15,634 bases of DNA from an uncultured Clostridia bacterium (GCA_934778205.1 CAKVOD010000016.1:1-15634), one strand, 5' to 3'; positions 6,747 through 14,077 are shown, counted from the first letter of the stretch. Program-made: numbers and translations. Notes: generated from the letters alone by a model not told the origin.

Positions 6747-7544
6747 ATGGAAAATATAGTTTTTAACGCAAAAATGATTGGCAATGACGAATGCACGAAG
6801 GCGGTTATTGCTCCGCTTGTAGACGATTATCTCAATCATTTGACGCTTATGTCAACGGGTTTGACGATTCGCGAATATGGCAACGCGGTTGTTTTGACCT
6901 CGAGGCAGTTTGAGGGCTTTGACCTTATGCTTGTTTTGGGTGCAAACTCTTATGATTATGACAGGACGGTTGGCATTGTCAATATGGTTCACGACAGATT
7001 GATTGAGCGTGTCATCACACCAAAATATGATGATTGTCGCGATGAGGTGTTTGACATTCAGCAGTACTTTACGCCCGAAAACGAAGATTTTGTGCTTGCG
7101 TTGAGGAAAGATGTTGTTGCTAATGTTTTAGATGACAATCTCAAATACTGCTATGTATCACTTACGACGCGCAAGAGCATTATGAATGGCAAATACAAAG
7201 TTTATACGCCGTATGAAATTCAGGCAAACCTTTTGGAGGTTTTGCGTGGCGTAACGGCGATGCCACCGCGCAAGATGATTTGCGATTCAGATTTGGAGCG
7301 CGAATTGAGTGACGAGGAGTTGCGCGTTATGGACGCACAGCCAGAAAATTTGTTGCGCGATGCTGAGCGAAAGCCGAGGAGGGCGCCATATCTTAGGGCG
7401 TTTGACGGCAAGCATTTGGACGCGAAGGCGATGTTCAATCCTGTAGTTTCGGACGAAGATGAGATTGAGGAGATATTGGAGCGCCCGACGCACACGACTT
7501 TGACGACCACTCGTCAAACTGTGATTGAAGATTTTGAACGTTAA
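6747..7544 (+). CDS. Conserved-looking cytosolic protein of unknown function
   Basis: I do not recognise the family. The 265-residue product lacks a signal peptide, membrane segments or an obvious catalytic motif. Residues 1-150 look like a compact alpha/beta domain. The C-terminal part (about 175-265) is highly charged, with Lys/Arg and Glu/Asp clusters and a Thr-rich stretch near the end (HTTLTTTRQT), and is probably flexible. I place the start at ATG 6747, not the in-frame GTG 6735, because that GTG is part of the GTGGGG ribosome site 6 bases before the ATG and lies too close to the predicted transcription start. It has its own strong promoter and codon use like recX and metG, so it looks like native chromosomal DNA. 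metG follows after an 88-base gap with its own promoter. Confidence 0.82.
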   Translation: MENIVFNAKMIGNDECTKAVIAPLVDDYLNHLTLMSTGLTIREYGNAVVLTSRQFEGFDLMLVLGANSYDYDRTVGIVNMVHDRLIERVITPKYDDCRDEVFDIQQYFTPENEDFVLALRKDVVANVLDDNLKYCYVSLTTRKSIMNGKYKVYTPYEIQANLLEVLRGVTAMPPRKMICDSDLERELSDEELRVMDAQPENLLRDAERKPRRAPYLRAFDGKHLDAKAMFNPVVSDEDEIEEILERPTHTTLTTTRQTVIEDFER

Positions 7545-7548
7545 GAGT

Positions 7549-7579
7549 TTGTCATTATAAGTCGAAAAACAGTTATAAT
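7549..7579 (+). promoter_or_regulatory. Probable metG promoter
   Basis: TTGTCA (7549-7554) and TATAAT (7574-7579) have a 19-base spacer, longer than optimal. The -10 is perfect. The leader of about 45 bases is too short for a T-box or S-box riboswitch, so metG seems not to be controlled by one here. Confidence 0.55.
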
Positions 7580-7632
7580 TTTTGCGGAAATAGTTTTGTC
7601 GGGGGGCAGATTATTTCTGCGTGGAGAATAGA

Positions 7633-9315
7633 ATGAGGACGAATAGAAAAGTATTTATTGGTGGCGCGTGGCCATATGCGAACAACTCGCTACATTTTGG
7701 GCATCTTGTGGCGCTGTTGCCGGGAGATGTTATTGCGCGCTATCACAGGCAGTGTGGCGACCGCGTTGTGTATGTTTCGGGGTCGGACTGCCACGGCACG
7801 CCGATAACTTTGCGTGCGCAAAAGTTGGGCGTTACGCCACAGGAAATTGCGGAACATTATTACAAGGAGGCGTGCGACGTATTTGGCGCGCTTGATTTTA
7901 CGTATGATGTTTATACAAAGACATACAGCGATTTTCATTATGAGAAAGTGCAAGAATACATAAAAAAAATCGGCGAAAATGGTTTTCTTTATGAAAAGGA
8001 CGAACCTGAGGACTACTGCGAGCATTGCCAAAAGTTTTTGGCGGATCGCGATGTTGTGGGGACTTGTCCGTTCTGCGGTGGCGAGTCGACGGGCGACCAG
8101 TGCGACAGTTGTTACAGTGCGTTGACGCCTGATATGCTCAAGGACAGACACTGCAAGACTTGTGGCAACCCAACCACTTTGCGAAACAACAGACATATGT
8201 ATTTTGCGCTGTCAAAGTTTGAGCAACAACTCAAAGATTTTGTGGCAAAGTATGGCAAAAATTGGCGTCAAACTGCTATTAATGAAACAAACAAATACAT
8301 TAATGAGGGGTTGCGCGACCGTGCGATTACGCGCCAAATAAATTGGGGAATACCTGTTCCGTTTGCGGGTTTTGAGGACAAGCGCCTTTATGTTTGGATT
8401 GAGGCGGTGTTTGGGTACTTGACAGCGGGCGAGCAGGCGTGCGAAAAGTTGGGGTACAATTTTGACGAGTTCGTCAAGGGCGAGGACACGCTCACATATT
8501 ATTCGCACGGCAAGGACAATGTGGTTTTCCACACGATTATTTGGCCAGCGCTACTTGAGGCGCTTGAGGGCGGGTACACGTTGCCAAAATATATCGTTTC
8601 GTGCGAGTTTATGAATATGAACAATGCGAAAATGAGCAAGAGCAAGGGCAATTATATGACTGTCAATTCGCTCATCAAGCAGTTTGATTCGGATACGATT
8701 AGGTATTACTTTATTTTGAACAATCCTGAGCGCAAGGACAGCAATTTTTCGCTCGACGATTTCATCAATATTCACAACAAGCACCTTGTGGGCGGTTTTG
8801 GAAACTTTGTCAATCGCAATCTTGCGTTTTTGGTCAAAAAGTTTGGCGGGCAAATTCCGCACGAGCCGATTTCCAAGGCGGTTGAGGACGAAACGGCGCG
8901 CGTTTATGATGAGGTTCGCGATTTGTTTGAGAGGTGCGAACTAAGAGAGGCGGTTGGCGCGATTTATAATTATATTCAGTTTGCAAACAGGTATTATGAC
9001 GAAAACACGCCGTGGGTTTTGGCGCAGGAGGATGTTGCGCGATTCAAGGTTATCACGAGCGACTGCATATTTATGATTTGCAATATTGCAAACCTTTTGC
9101 GTTCTATCACGCCAAAGGCGAGCAAAAAGATTTTCGACCTTTTGAAGATTGAGGATAACGGGTTTGATGTTGTGCGCTGTGGCGCGGTTGACAAACTTGA
9201 GGGTGTGGATATTCTTTTTGAGAAGATTGACCCGACCAAAGTCGTCATTGACCCTCCTATTGACACCTTTGCGGGAGAGCCCGCTGCTGCAGGTACTGTC
9301 CCTACGTCTAAGTAA
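7633..9315 (+). CDS. metG: Methionyl-tRNA synthetase, with repeat-encoded C-terminus
   Basis: Charges tRNA-Met with methionine. The class I signatures are HFGH (21-24, within PYANNSLHFGHL) and KMSKS (333-337). The connective insertion carries four CxxC pairs (Cys129/132, 145/148, 157/160, 174/177), the two-knuckle zinc arrangement of E. coli/archaeal-type MetRS rather than the Bacillus type. The anticodon-binding helical domain follows (about 390-540). There is no C-terminal EMAP/Arc1p-like tRNA-binding domain, so this is a short form of 560 residues. ATG 7633 is preferred over GTG 7621 because GGAG (7623-7626) sits 6 bases before it. The final 15 residues (546-560, FAGEPAAAGTVPTSK without its F) and the stop codon lie in a family B repeat. 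Whether another MetRS exists in the genome cannot be seen. Confidence 0.94.
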   Translation: MRTNRKVFIGGAWPYANNSLHFGHLVALLPGDVIARYHRQCGDRVVYVSGSDCHGTPITLRAQKLGVTPQEIAEHYYKEACDVFGALDFTYDVYTKTYSDFHYEKVQEYIKKIGENGFLYEKDEPEDYCEHCQKFLADRDVVGTCPFCGGESTGDQCDSCYSALTPDMLKDRHCKTCGNPTTLRNNRHMYFALSKFEQQLKDFVAKYGKNWRQTAINETNKYINEGLRDRAITRQINWGIPVPFAGFEDKRLYVWIEAVFGYLTAGEQACEKLGYNFDEFVKGEDTLTYYSHGKDNVVFHTIIWPALLEALEGGYTLPKYIVSCEFMNMNNAKMSKSKGNYMTVNSLIKQFDSDTIRYYFILNNPERKDSNFSLDDFINIHNKHLVGGFGNFVNRNLAFLVKKFGGQIPHEPISKAVEDETARVYDEVRDLFERCELREAVGAIYNYIQFANRYYDENTPWVLAQEDVARFKVITSDCIFMICNIANLLRSITPKASKKIFDLLKIEDNGFDVVRCGAVDKLEGVDILFEKIDPTKVVIDPPIDTFAGEPAAAGTVPTSK

Positions 9316-9716
9316 TTTTGGTGGGCGGCAAAGTTATTTACGTCTTATTCACTTTTGTTCTCGGTGGGAGAGCCCCGCGACTATGAGTATTGTTTCTGCG
9401 CGTCAGCAATTCACGCGGACGGCGTGGGCGAGTGCTTTCTACAAGTTTTAGTACTCGGTGCGGGAGCGCACGGCTACAGATGCTGTTCCTACAAACAAGT
9501 GACTTGCGCGGACGGCGAAAGAAGTGCTTTCTATCAAAATATAATCTCGGCGGGGAAAGCCCCGCTGCTGCAGGTACTGTCCCTACGTCTAAGTAATTTT
9601 GGTGGGCGGCAAAGTTATTTACGCCTTATTCACTTTTGTTCTCGGTGGGAAAGCCCCGCGGCTGTAAGTGCGTTCCTACGTGTCAGCAATTCACGTTGAC
9701 TACGCGAGATGAAACT
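9271..9716 (+). repeat. Family B repeat array with a 281-bp direct duplication
   Basis: No separate gene is supported here. Several family B units follow one another, each with a GC-rich hairpin (GCGGG/CCCGC or GCGGGG/CCCCGC) and a core. A segment of about 100 bp beginning near 9281 recurs almost perfectly 281 bp downstream (near 9562), and a weaker match continues to about 9710. The first unit is translated as the end of MetG. Open frames across the array only reflect its GC-rich repeats. A related GGC/GCC hairpin follows near 9741. Confidence 0.9.
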
Positions 9717-9784
9717 TTTATATATTCGCAATCTTGGAGGCAGATGCCACTAGTGCGGGTGGTTGTGTGTTACAATAAATTTTT

Positions 9785-9816
9785 GGTGCATAGTTGAATT
9801 ACTATGTGCCTTTTTT
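9785..9816 (+). terminator. Terminator-like hairpin with U6 tail, sibling of 6550-6581
   Basis: Arms 9785-9794 and 9801-9810 form a 10-bp stem with two wobbles around TGAATT, followed by six T. A TG-N-TACAAT extended -10 (9768-9776) lies just upstream, so promoter and terminator may bracket a transcript of only about 30-40 bases. The sequence after it (TTTTTTGATG, then TTGGCGC) matches that after the sibling. Confidence 0.72.
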
Positions 9817-9866
9817 GATGTTGGCGCTCACAAAATTTTTAATTGTTTTGCTAGTGGGGATAAAAT

Positions 9867-10034
9867 GTGAGTTATTTTTCTAATACTGACAAAATTGAAA
9901 AATACTTTGATAGTACTTTAAATTTTCTAATGGCGTTGATGAAAAAAAAATTCATTATAAGATTTTTAAAAAAAAGTTTTTGGAATGAAATCCAAAAAAT
10001 GTTGACAAATATGAAGTTTTTGTATATAATATAA
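9867..10034 (+). pseudogene. Truncated fragment duplicated from the XRE regulator gene
   Basis: About 57 bp at 9886-9942 match 10528-10585 inside the downstream XRE gene with roughly six substitutions and one indel, including the shared codons for YFD-TLNFLM. After the indel the frame differs (ALMKKK instead of GIDDEK) and similarity stops. The surrounding open frame (GTG 9867 to TAA 10032) is only 55 codons, and no good ribosome site is seen. I read it as a broken partial duplication, not a working gene. Confidence 0.7.
10002..10030 (+). promoter_or_regulatory. Perfect consensus promoter facing into the RHH gene (antisense)
   Basis: TTGACA (10002-10007), exactly 17 bases and TATAAT (10025-10030) match the sigma-A consensus in full. 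Transcription would start near 10037, at the very end of the minus-strand RHH gene, and run antisense through it. The next + strand gene begins at 10371. An A/T-only stem followed by a T run at about 10060-10073 might end the transcript early. Confidence 0.78.
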
Positions 10035-10274
10035 TCAAAGTGAATAGCGAAAAACAAAATTATATATTTTTTTTAGCAATTTATATTCTTCCAATAAAAT
10101 TGGATTTAAACTGTTGCAGAAAAATTTTTCTTTGATTAGATAATTGCTCAATTGCGTTGCTAATGAACCTGTTTTTGCTTTGTTAAACAATAATTCTAAA
10201 TAATCATTTTCTTCAAAACTTATTGTTATTGTCTTTTTTATTTTGTCGGGGTTTTTAGTATTTTCTTTGCGCAT
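10035..10274 (-). CDS. Small ribbon-helix-helix-like DNA-binding protein
   Basis: The 79-residue product has a basic N-terminus (1-14), a strand KKTITISF (13-20) and two helices (about 21-31 and 36-49, with SLATQLSNYL). This is the pattern of CopG/Arc/MobC-type ribbon-helix-helix proteins that dimerise to bind DNA, as found in antitoxins, plasmid copy control and mobilisation accessories. The C-terminal helix (about 58-75) could be a dimer extension or partner-binding tail. I chose the ATG at 10274 because AAAGGA lies about 7 bases upstream on the minus strand; a start at 10301 would include that site. No toxin or relaxase gene follows on the minus strand. It is divergent from the XRE gene and fully covered by possible antisense transcription from the promoter at 10002. 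The domain call rests on pattern only. Confidence 0.65.
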   Translation of the reverse strand: MRKENTKNPDKIKKTITISFEENDYLELLFNKAKTGSLATQLSNYLIKEKFFCNSLNPILLEEYKLLKKIYNFVFRYSL

Positions 10275-10328
10275 AGTGTTTCCTTTATTTATAATATACA
10301 CCTTTTAGCGGGAAAAATCAACTGGATT

Positions 10329-10359
10329 TTGTCAATATTGTTATTATCAATTAATAACA
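10329..10359 (+). promoter_or_regulatory. XRE-gene promoter with palindromic operator
   Basis: TTGTCA (10329-10334), 17 bases and TAATAA (10352-10357) form a probable promoter. A perfect inverted repeat lies over its spacer and -10: TGTTATTA (10339-10346), 5-base centre, TAATAACA (10352-10359). A symmetric site on the -10 of a regulator gene is the usual layout for autorepression by an XRE protein. Confidence 0.6.
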
Positions 10360-10370
10360 GGTGTGACAAT

Positions 10371-10817
10371 ATGGAAGAAATGAGTAAATTTACAAAGTTT
10401 TTTACGTCATTCAAAGATTTGCTAGATGAAATCGGTTTGACAATAATGGAGTTTAGCAGGGTTTCAGGCATAAAAAAATCGTGCTTGTATAGGTATAGGG
10501 CGGGAGATATGCCGTCTATTGAAAATGCTGTCAAAATTGCTAATTACTTTGATTGTACTTTGAATTTTCTAATGGGCATTGATGATGAGAAAAATTATCC
10601 GCATTTGCACACTTATGATTCGTCTGTTTTTTATGGGCGTTTCAAGCAGATGTTGTCGGACAAGGGTATTTCAGTTTATAGAATTTCAATTGATGCTGGG
10701 GTTAATGATTCTAGTGATTATGCTTGGCAAAAGGGGCGCGAGCCGTCGATGGCAACGCTTGTAAAGATTGCCGAATATTTGAATTGTCAAATTGATTACT
10801 TAATTGGCAGAATGTAG
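10371..10817 (+). CDS. XRE-family regulator with two tandem helix-turn-helix domains
   Basis: The 148-residue DNA-binding protein consists almost wholly of two Cro/C1-type HTH domains. The first covers about residues 13-69 (LTIMEFSRVSGIKKSCLYRYRAG as its HTH, ending DCTLNFLMGI). The second covers about 88-146 (ISVYRISIDAGVNDSSDYAWQKG, ending NCQIDYLIGRM). Both end in the same L-x-C-x-x-x-x-L-x-G pattern, so this is an internal duplication. A monomer could thus recognise two half-sites. ATG 10371 lies about 8 bases after GGTG; ATG 10380 is an alternative. It has no protease or sensor domain. The RHH gene diverges upstream, a RhuM remnant lies downstream on the other strand, and a broken copy of its centre lies at 9886-9942. 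This context suggests a decayed plasmid, ICE or prophage control region. Confidence 0.85.
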   Translation: MEEMSKFTKFFTSFKDLLDEIGLTIMEFSRVSGIKKSCLYRYRAGDMPSIENAVKIANYFDCTLNFLMGIDDEKNYPHLHTYDSSVFYGRFKQMLSDKGISVYRISIDAGVNDSSDYAWQKGREPSMATLVKIAEYLNCQIDYLIGRM

Positions 10818-10827
10818 CGGTTGTTTT

Positions 10828-10941
10828 GTTTGTCCAAATTCTAAACTGGGTACCGCGAAGCGATTTAACTCTATAACCGACTGATATGATGACATCAAGG
10901 TTATAAAATTTTTTGCTACGATATTTTTCTCCTATGACTTG
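10828..10941 (-). pseudogene. RhuM-family gene remnant
   Basis: On the minus strand 38 codons read QVIGEKYRSKKFYNLDVI followed by ISVGYRVKSLRGTQFRIWTNK. The FYNLDVIISVGYRV...TQFRIW segment is the hallmark of the RhuM (virulence protein/DinD-like) family, common in accessory regions next to restriction or toxin genes. Full members exceed 200 residues; here both flanks lack the rest and there is no start site, so this is a relic. Up to 11040 I see only AT-rich sequence. Confidence 0.75.
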
Positions 10942-11071
10942 ATTATATCATAAAATTATTATGTTTGTGTTAATTTTTAATTGTAACCTTGAAAAGGTTG
11001 GCATCTAAATGTAATGAGTTTGACATATGCACATATTCGCGCGATTTAATTTATATAAATTGAATAAGGCA

Positions 11072-11100
11072 TTGCAAAAAACATAAAATAGTGGTATAAT
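11072..11100 (+). promoter_or_regulatory. tRNA-Pro promoter
   Basis: TTGCAA (11072-11077), 17 bases and TATAAT (11095-11100) predict a start near 11107, five bases before the tRNA. Confidence 0.8.
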
Positions 11101-11111
11101 AATAATTACAA

Positions 11112-11187
11112 CGAGGTGTAGCGCAGTTGGTAGCGCGCGTGGTTCGGGACCACGAGGCCGTGAGTTCGAGTCTCGCCACCTCGACCA
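11112..11187 (+). tRNA. tRNA-Pro (anticodon CGG), CCA encoded
   Basis: All four arms fold. The acceptor CGAGGTG pairs perfectly with CACCTCG, the D stem is GCGC/GCGC, the anticodon stem is CGTGG/CCACG around the loop TTCGGGA (anticodon CGG, reads CCG), and the T arm contains TTCGAGT. Discriminator A and an encoded CCA complete 76 bases. It stands alone, with its own promoter and terminator, at the boundary between decayed accessory DNA and the lipoprotein region. I saw no second copy of its 3' end in the window, so use as an integration site is not shown. Confidence 0.96.
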
Positions 11188-11191
11188 TTGA

Positions 11192-11254
11192 AAAAAGCCA
11201 CAATATATAATGTATTATAAGTGTTTGACATACTACATATTGTGGTTGCTTTTT
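11192..11254 (+). terminator. tRNA-Pro terminator
   Basis: CCACAATAT (11198-11206) pairs with ATATTGTGG (11237-11245). An outer A/T stem is reached across a three-base bulge and the hairpin is followed by a T run (11250-11254). The loop can also form an ATGTA/TACAT pair. A tandem TTTAGGCACA follows at about 11257-11277, with no gene attached. Confidence 0.75.
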
Positions 11255-11317
11255 ATTTAGGCACATTTTAGGCACAATTTTTTCATTTTAGATGTTTGTC
11301 TAAGCGCAAAATGGCAT

Positions 11318-11348
11318 CATCACTTGCATTTGTTGTCTTCAAGTGATG
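11318..11348. repeat. Perfect 9-bp inverted repeat in intergenic region
   Basis: CATCACTTG (11318-11326) and CAAGTGATG (11340-11348) flank a 13-base loop. There is no T run, so it is not an ordinary terminator. It lies between the tRNA and the lipoprotein gene, in a stretch (11255-11438) with no convincing gene. Confidence 0.6.
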
Positions 11349-11438
11349 TGTTCTTCTTGCAAGTTTTGCAATAAATAAGCTGTTGATAACTTGCCAGCGA
11401 TTTTTTTTGATTTTTTTTATACATAATTGAAAACAATA

Positions 11439-11447
11439 TGTTATACT
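11439..11447 (+). promoter_or_regulatory. Extended -10 promoter of the lipoprotein gene
   Basis: TG-T-TATACT is an extended -10 after an A/T-rich tract with T8 runs (11401-11418). The -35 is poor, as is usual for extended -10 promoters. The predicted leader is about 67 bases. An alternative is TTGAAA (11427-11432), 17 bases, TAATAT (11450-11455). Confidence 0.5.
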
Positions 11448-11520
11448 ACTAATATAGTTGCTAAGATACTTAATATTAGACTCCACTTATGCAACTTATA
11501 AATATAAAGGAGAATATATT

Positions 11521-13998
11521 ATGACAAAAAGAAAATCAATTTGGACATTTGTTTTGGCTTTCTGCTGTATCCTTCCTGCATTGTTCATCTTAACCGCTTG
11601 CGGTGGGGATAAAGGGAAAAAGATTGACAAAATTGAAACAGAAAGCGGAATTATTGCAAGTGGTGAGTTCAATAAGGGCGATACTCTTATTTGTAATCCA
11701 ATTAACTCACAAAGTGATGAAGGAAAAGCCGTAATTGAAAAAATCAAGTATAGTGATTATGACAAAAAAAGTGACGTATACATTTATGATATACACATAA
11801 AAAATGGTGATGTTAAAGTTAAGCCAAATGGAAAAGTAAAAATCACAATGCCAGCTCCTACAATCAGCGCATATGGTTTTACTACCTTTCATATTATGCC
11901 TAATGATATGGTTGAAATTATGCAAACAACCTATAATGATGGGAAAATAACATTTGAAACTATCGATTTCTCATATTTTATCGTGGCAAAAAATGCACCG
12001 AGATATGATTTTACAGCAAAAGTTCAAGGCGAAGGTGGCAATATTTGGTGGGGACACGACAACAAAGGCAAACTTTTTGAATACAGACTTAAAGAAAACG
12101 AAGATATTTTAATAGGAGCAAAAGCGGATACTGGTTATCAATTTGATGGGTGGTATAGCGACAACGGTGTTTTGATTTCTACAGAGAGTGAATGTAGTTT
12201 CAAAATGGGCACAAATGCAAAAACCGTTATTGCAAAATTTAAAGAATTGCCTGCAGAATTAGTGTCTTTGCAAGTCAATGTTGGAAGCTCTGGATTAAAG
12301 GCAAGCGGAAAAACGCTTAAACACAAAGGAGCAACAGAAAAAGACCTTGATCTTAATAATGTCGTTGTAAAAGGAGTGTTGTCTGGCAATTCTAGCATAG
12401 CATTGACAAAAGATACCGACTACACTGTTGACCTTGGTGGTTTAGACTTAAATACGCTTGGAACATACACAATCACTTTCACAAGCATTGCAAACACAAA
12501 TATTAAACAAACTTTTGAAATCGAAGTAAAAGAATATGTGATTGAATATACATATCTTGAAAATGGTTATGGCGAATGTTTGAATAAAGAATATGACGGT
12601 GGCGCGTTGTTTGTTGCAAGCAATGCAATCATAATCAATGGCAAATCGTTAAGAGAAATAAATGATGTTGTTGCCTTGGGTAGTTCAGCAAACCAAGAAT
12701 TGCTTGCTATTTGCCAACCACTAAAAGATAAAGTTTCGTATAAATGGGTGAAAAAAGGAACAAACACCGAAGTTCAACCTGCAAATGATGTCACAATGCC
12801 GGGCAAATCTTATGCATATAACAGAAGAGCTGTTGGTGATGAACTTGTGGGACCAGCAACAGTTGGGGAATATGAGTTTGTATTTAGTTTTGAAATTGAT
12901 GGCACACCAGTCGAACAATTTAGGCGTGAAGGTAAAATCACCGAAAGAAAATTCAAAAAAATTATGAGTGCAGACGAGTTCACAACTGATACAGGTGGCA
13001 TTGGTCTGTTTGCAAGTTTGCGTTATTACACAATCGTTGGCATAGTTGACGGTCAACCTTATGTTATGCAAATGCCAAAAGACATTTTGGAAACAACAGG
13101 TTTAGAAAATGTTGAAGCAACAGCAAGACTTGCAACAAGCGATGGATACGAAGGAATTTTGCTTGGAAATGGTTATGACACTGTTTTTACAAAATATTAC
13201 TATAATGACCGCGTGAAGAGATATTATCCTAAAACCGGAAGTGACCAAACACAACTTTGGGAATTCGGCACAGGTCATTATGGCACAAGGTTTGAAAAAT
13301 ATACTGCAAATTTTGCTTATAACCTTTTTGGAACAGGAACAATGAGATTGAGCGGAAATAAAATTACGCGTTCGCTTGATGTAAATATTAGTGGAGATGA
13401 AGGTAAAGACACCGGACTTATGTTTAAATTTGCCGAAGATGGTTCTGTTACAATTTATTCTCCATATCTAGACAATGAAAATTGTGCATTAAGACTTGTT
13501 AAAAATGCAGACGGAACATTTGCTTTCACAGGAAAAGACAAAACAACAGATACAAGAGAAAGTTATAAAATCTATATTTACTCATACTATGTTCCAATCA
13601 CAGAAAGATATGAATTTGTGGGTTATAACTCACAACTTCAAAAAGAATATGACGGAAATGCAATCACATTTAATGCATACAAAGATTTCATCATTTTTAA
13701 TGAAGAAATCAGTGATATTGGTGGACTATTAAAAAGTGGAATGCGTGGGAATAATGGTGGTCAATATAGATTTGCTTATGTAAATAGTGATGACGGCAAA
13801 GGTGGAAAAGGCGGTAAAGATGAAGTGCTTATCGAAATGACTGTATCGCCAGATGGAACAATTACAGGACCTTCTGCTGTTGGAAATTATATGTTGTATT
13901 TTCAAAAACTTGTGACTGAAAAAGATGGTTCGACCTATTGGCAAACAATGGGATATGGTCCACTTTGCCCATTTACAATTTACACAATTTACGAATAA
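11521..13998 (+). CDS. Large modular surface lipoprotein with InlB-like and Ig-like domains
   Basis: The 825-residue exported lipoprotein has a signal peptide (1-26) ending in the lipobox LTAC; Cys27 would be lipidated. After it come an N-terminal beta region (about 35-158), a divergent InlB B-repeat-like domain (about 162-241, with GYQFDGWYSDNG) and an Ig-like domain (about 245-337). Module R1 (about 341-476), a central unknown domain (about 480-690) and module R2 (about 696-825) follow. R1 and R2 share KEYDG-A-F near their start and GP-x-x-VG-x-Y near their end, so they are diverged duplicates. No LPxTG or dockerin is present, consistent with lipid anchoring. AAAGGAGA lies 7 bases before ATG 11521, which rejects the in-frame ATG 63 bases earlier. 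Codons are AT-rich, unlike the backbone genes. Adhesion or glycan binding is plausible for such domains but not shown. Confidence 0.88.
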   Translation: MTKRKSIWTFVLAFCCILPALFILTACGGDKGKKIDKIETESGIIASGEFNKGDTLICNPINSQSDEGKAVIEKIKYSDYDKKSDVYIYDIHIKNGDVKVKPNGKVKITMPAPTISAYGFTTFHIMPNDMVEIMQTTYNDGKITFETIDFSYFIVAKNAPRYDFTAKVQGEGGNIWWGHDNKGKLFEYRLKENEDILIGAKADTGYQFDGWYSDNGVLISTESECSFKMGTNAKTVIAKFKELPAELVSLQVNVGSSGLKASGKTLKHKGATEKDLDLNNVVVKGVLSGNSSIALTKDTDYTVDLGGLDLNTLGTYTITFTSIANTNIKQTFEIEVKEYVIEYTYLENGYGECLNKEYDGGALFVASNAIIINGKSLREINDVVALGSSANQELLAICQPLKDKVSYKWVKKGTNTEVQPANDVTMPGKSYAYNRRAVGDELVGPATVGEYEFVFSFEIDGTPVEQFRREGKITERKFKKIMSADEFTTDTGGIGLFASLRYYTIVGIVDGQPYVMQMPKDILETTGLENVEATARLATSDGYEGILLGNGYDTVFTKYYYNDRVKRYYPKTGSDQTQLWEFGTGHYGTRFEKYTANFAYNLFGTGTMRLSGNKITRSLDVNISGDEGKDTGLMFKFAEDGSVTIYSPYLDNENCALRLVKNADGTFAFTGKDKTTDTRESYKIYIYSYYVPITERYEFVGYNSQLQKEYDGNAITFNAYKDFIIFNEEISDIGGLLKSGMRGNNGGQYRFAYVNSDDGKGGKGGKDEVLIEMTVSPDGTITGPSAVGNYMLYFQKLVTEKDGSTYWQTMGYGPLCPFTIYTIYE

Positions 13999-14040
13999 AT
14001 CACTTAATCTTTAACTAATTTTATAAATTAGAAAAAATAA

Positions 14041-14074
14041 AACTGAGAGTTAAAATTATTGCTCTCAGTTTTTT
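14041..14074 (+). terminator. Lipoprotein gene terminator
   Basis: AACTGAGAG (14041-14049) pairs perfectly with CTCTCAGTT (14062-14070), followed by T's to 14074. The upstream A run makes it potentially active on both strands. Confidence 0.88.
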
Positions 14075-14077
14075 GCG

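Noticed and set aside
7545..7632. T-box or S-box leader for metG
   Set aside because: The gap is under 90 bases, with no specifier structure, T-box sequence or terminator.
9149..9699. Several open frames across the metG tail and family B array
   Set aside because: They arise from the GC-rich repeat units, have no ribosome sites, and reuse the same repeat-encoded tail.
10035..10274. Antitoxin of a toxin-antitoxin pair
   Set aside because: The RHH pattern fits, but no toxin-like gene is adjacent on the minus strand.
11051..11275. Minus-strand open frame of 74 codons
   Set aside because: It is the antisense of the tRNA-Pro plus its terminator, a well-known type of false gene.
11283..11486. 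Minus-strand open frame that might be an integrase tail next to the tRNA
   Set aside because: I could find no integrase catalytic motif, and the frame spans T-rich intergenic sequence and the lipoprotein promoter.
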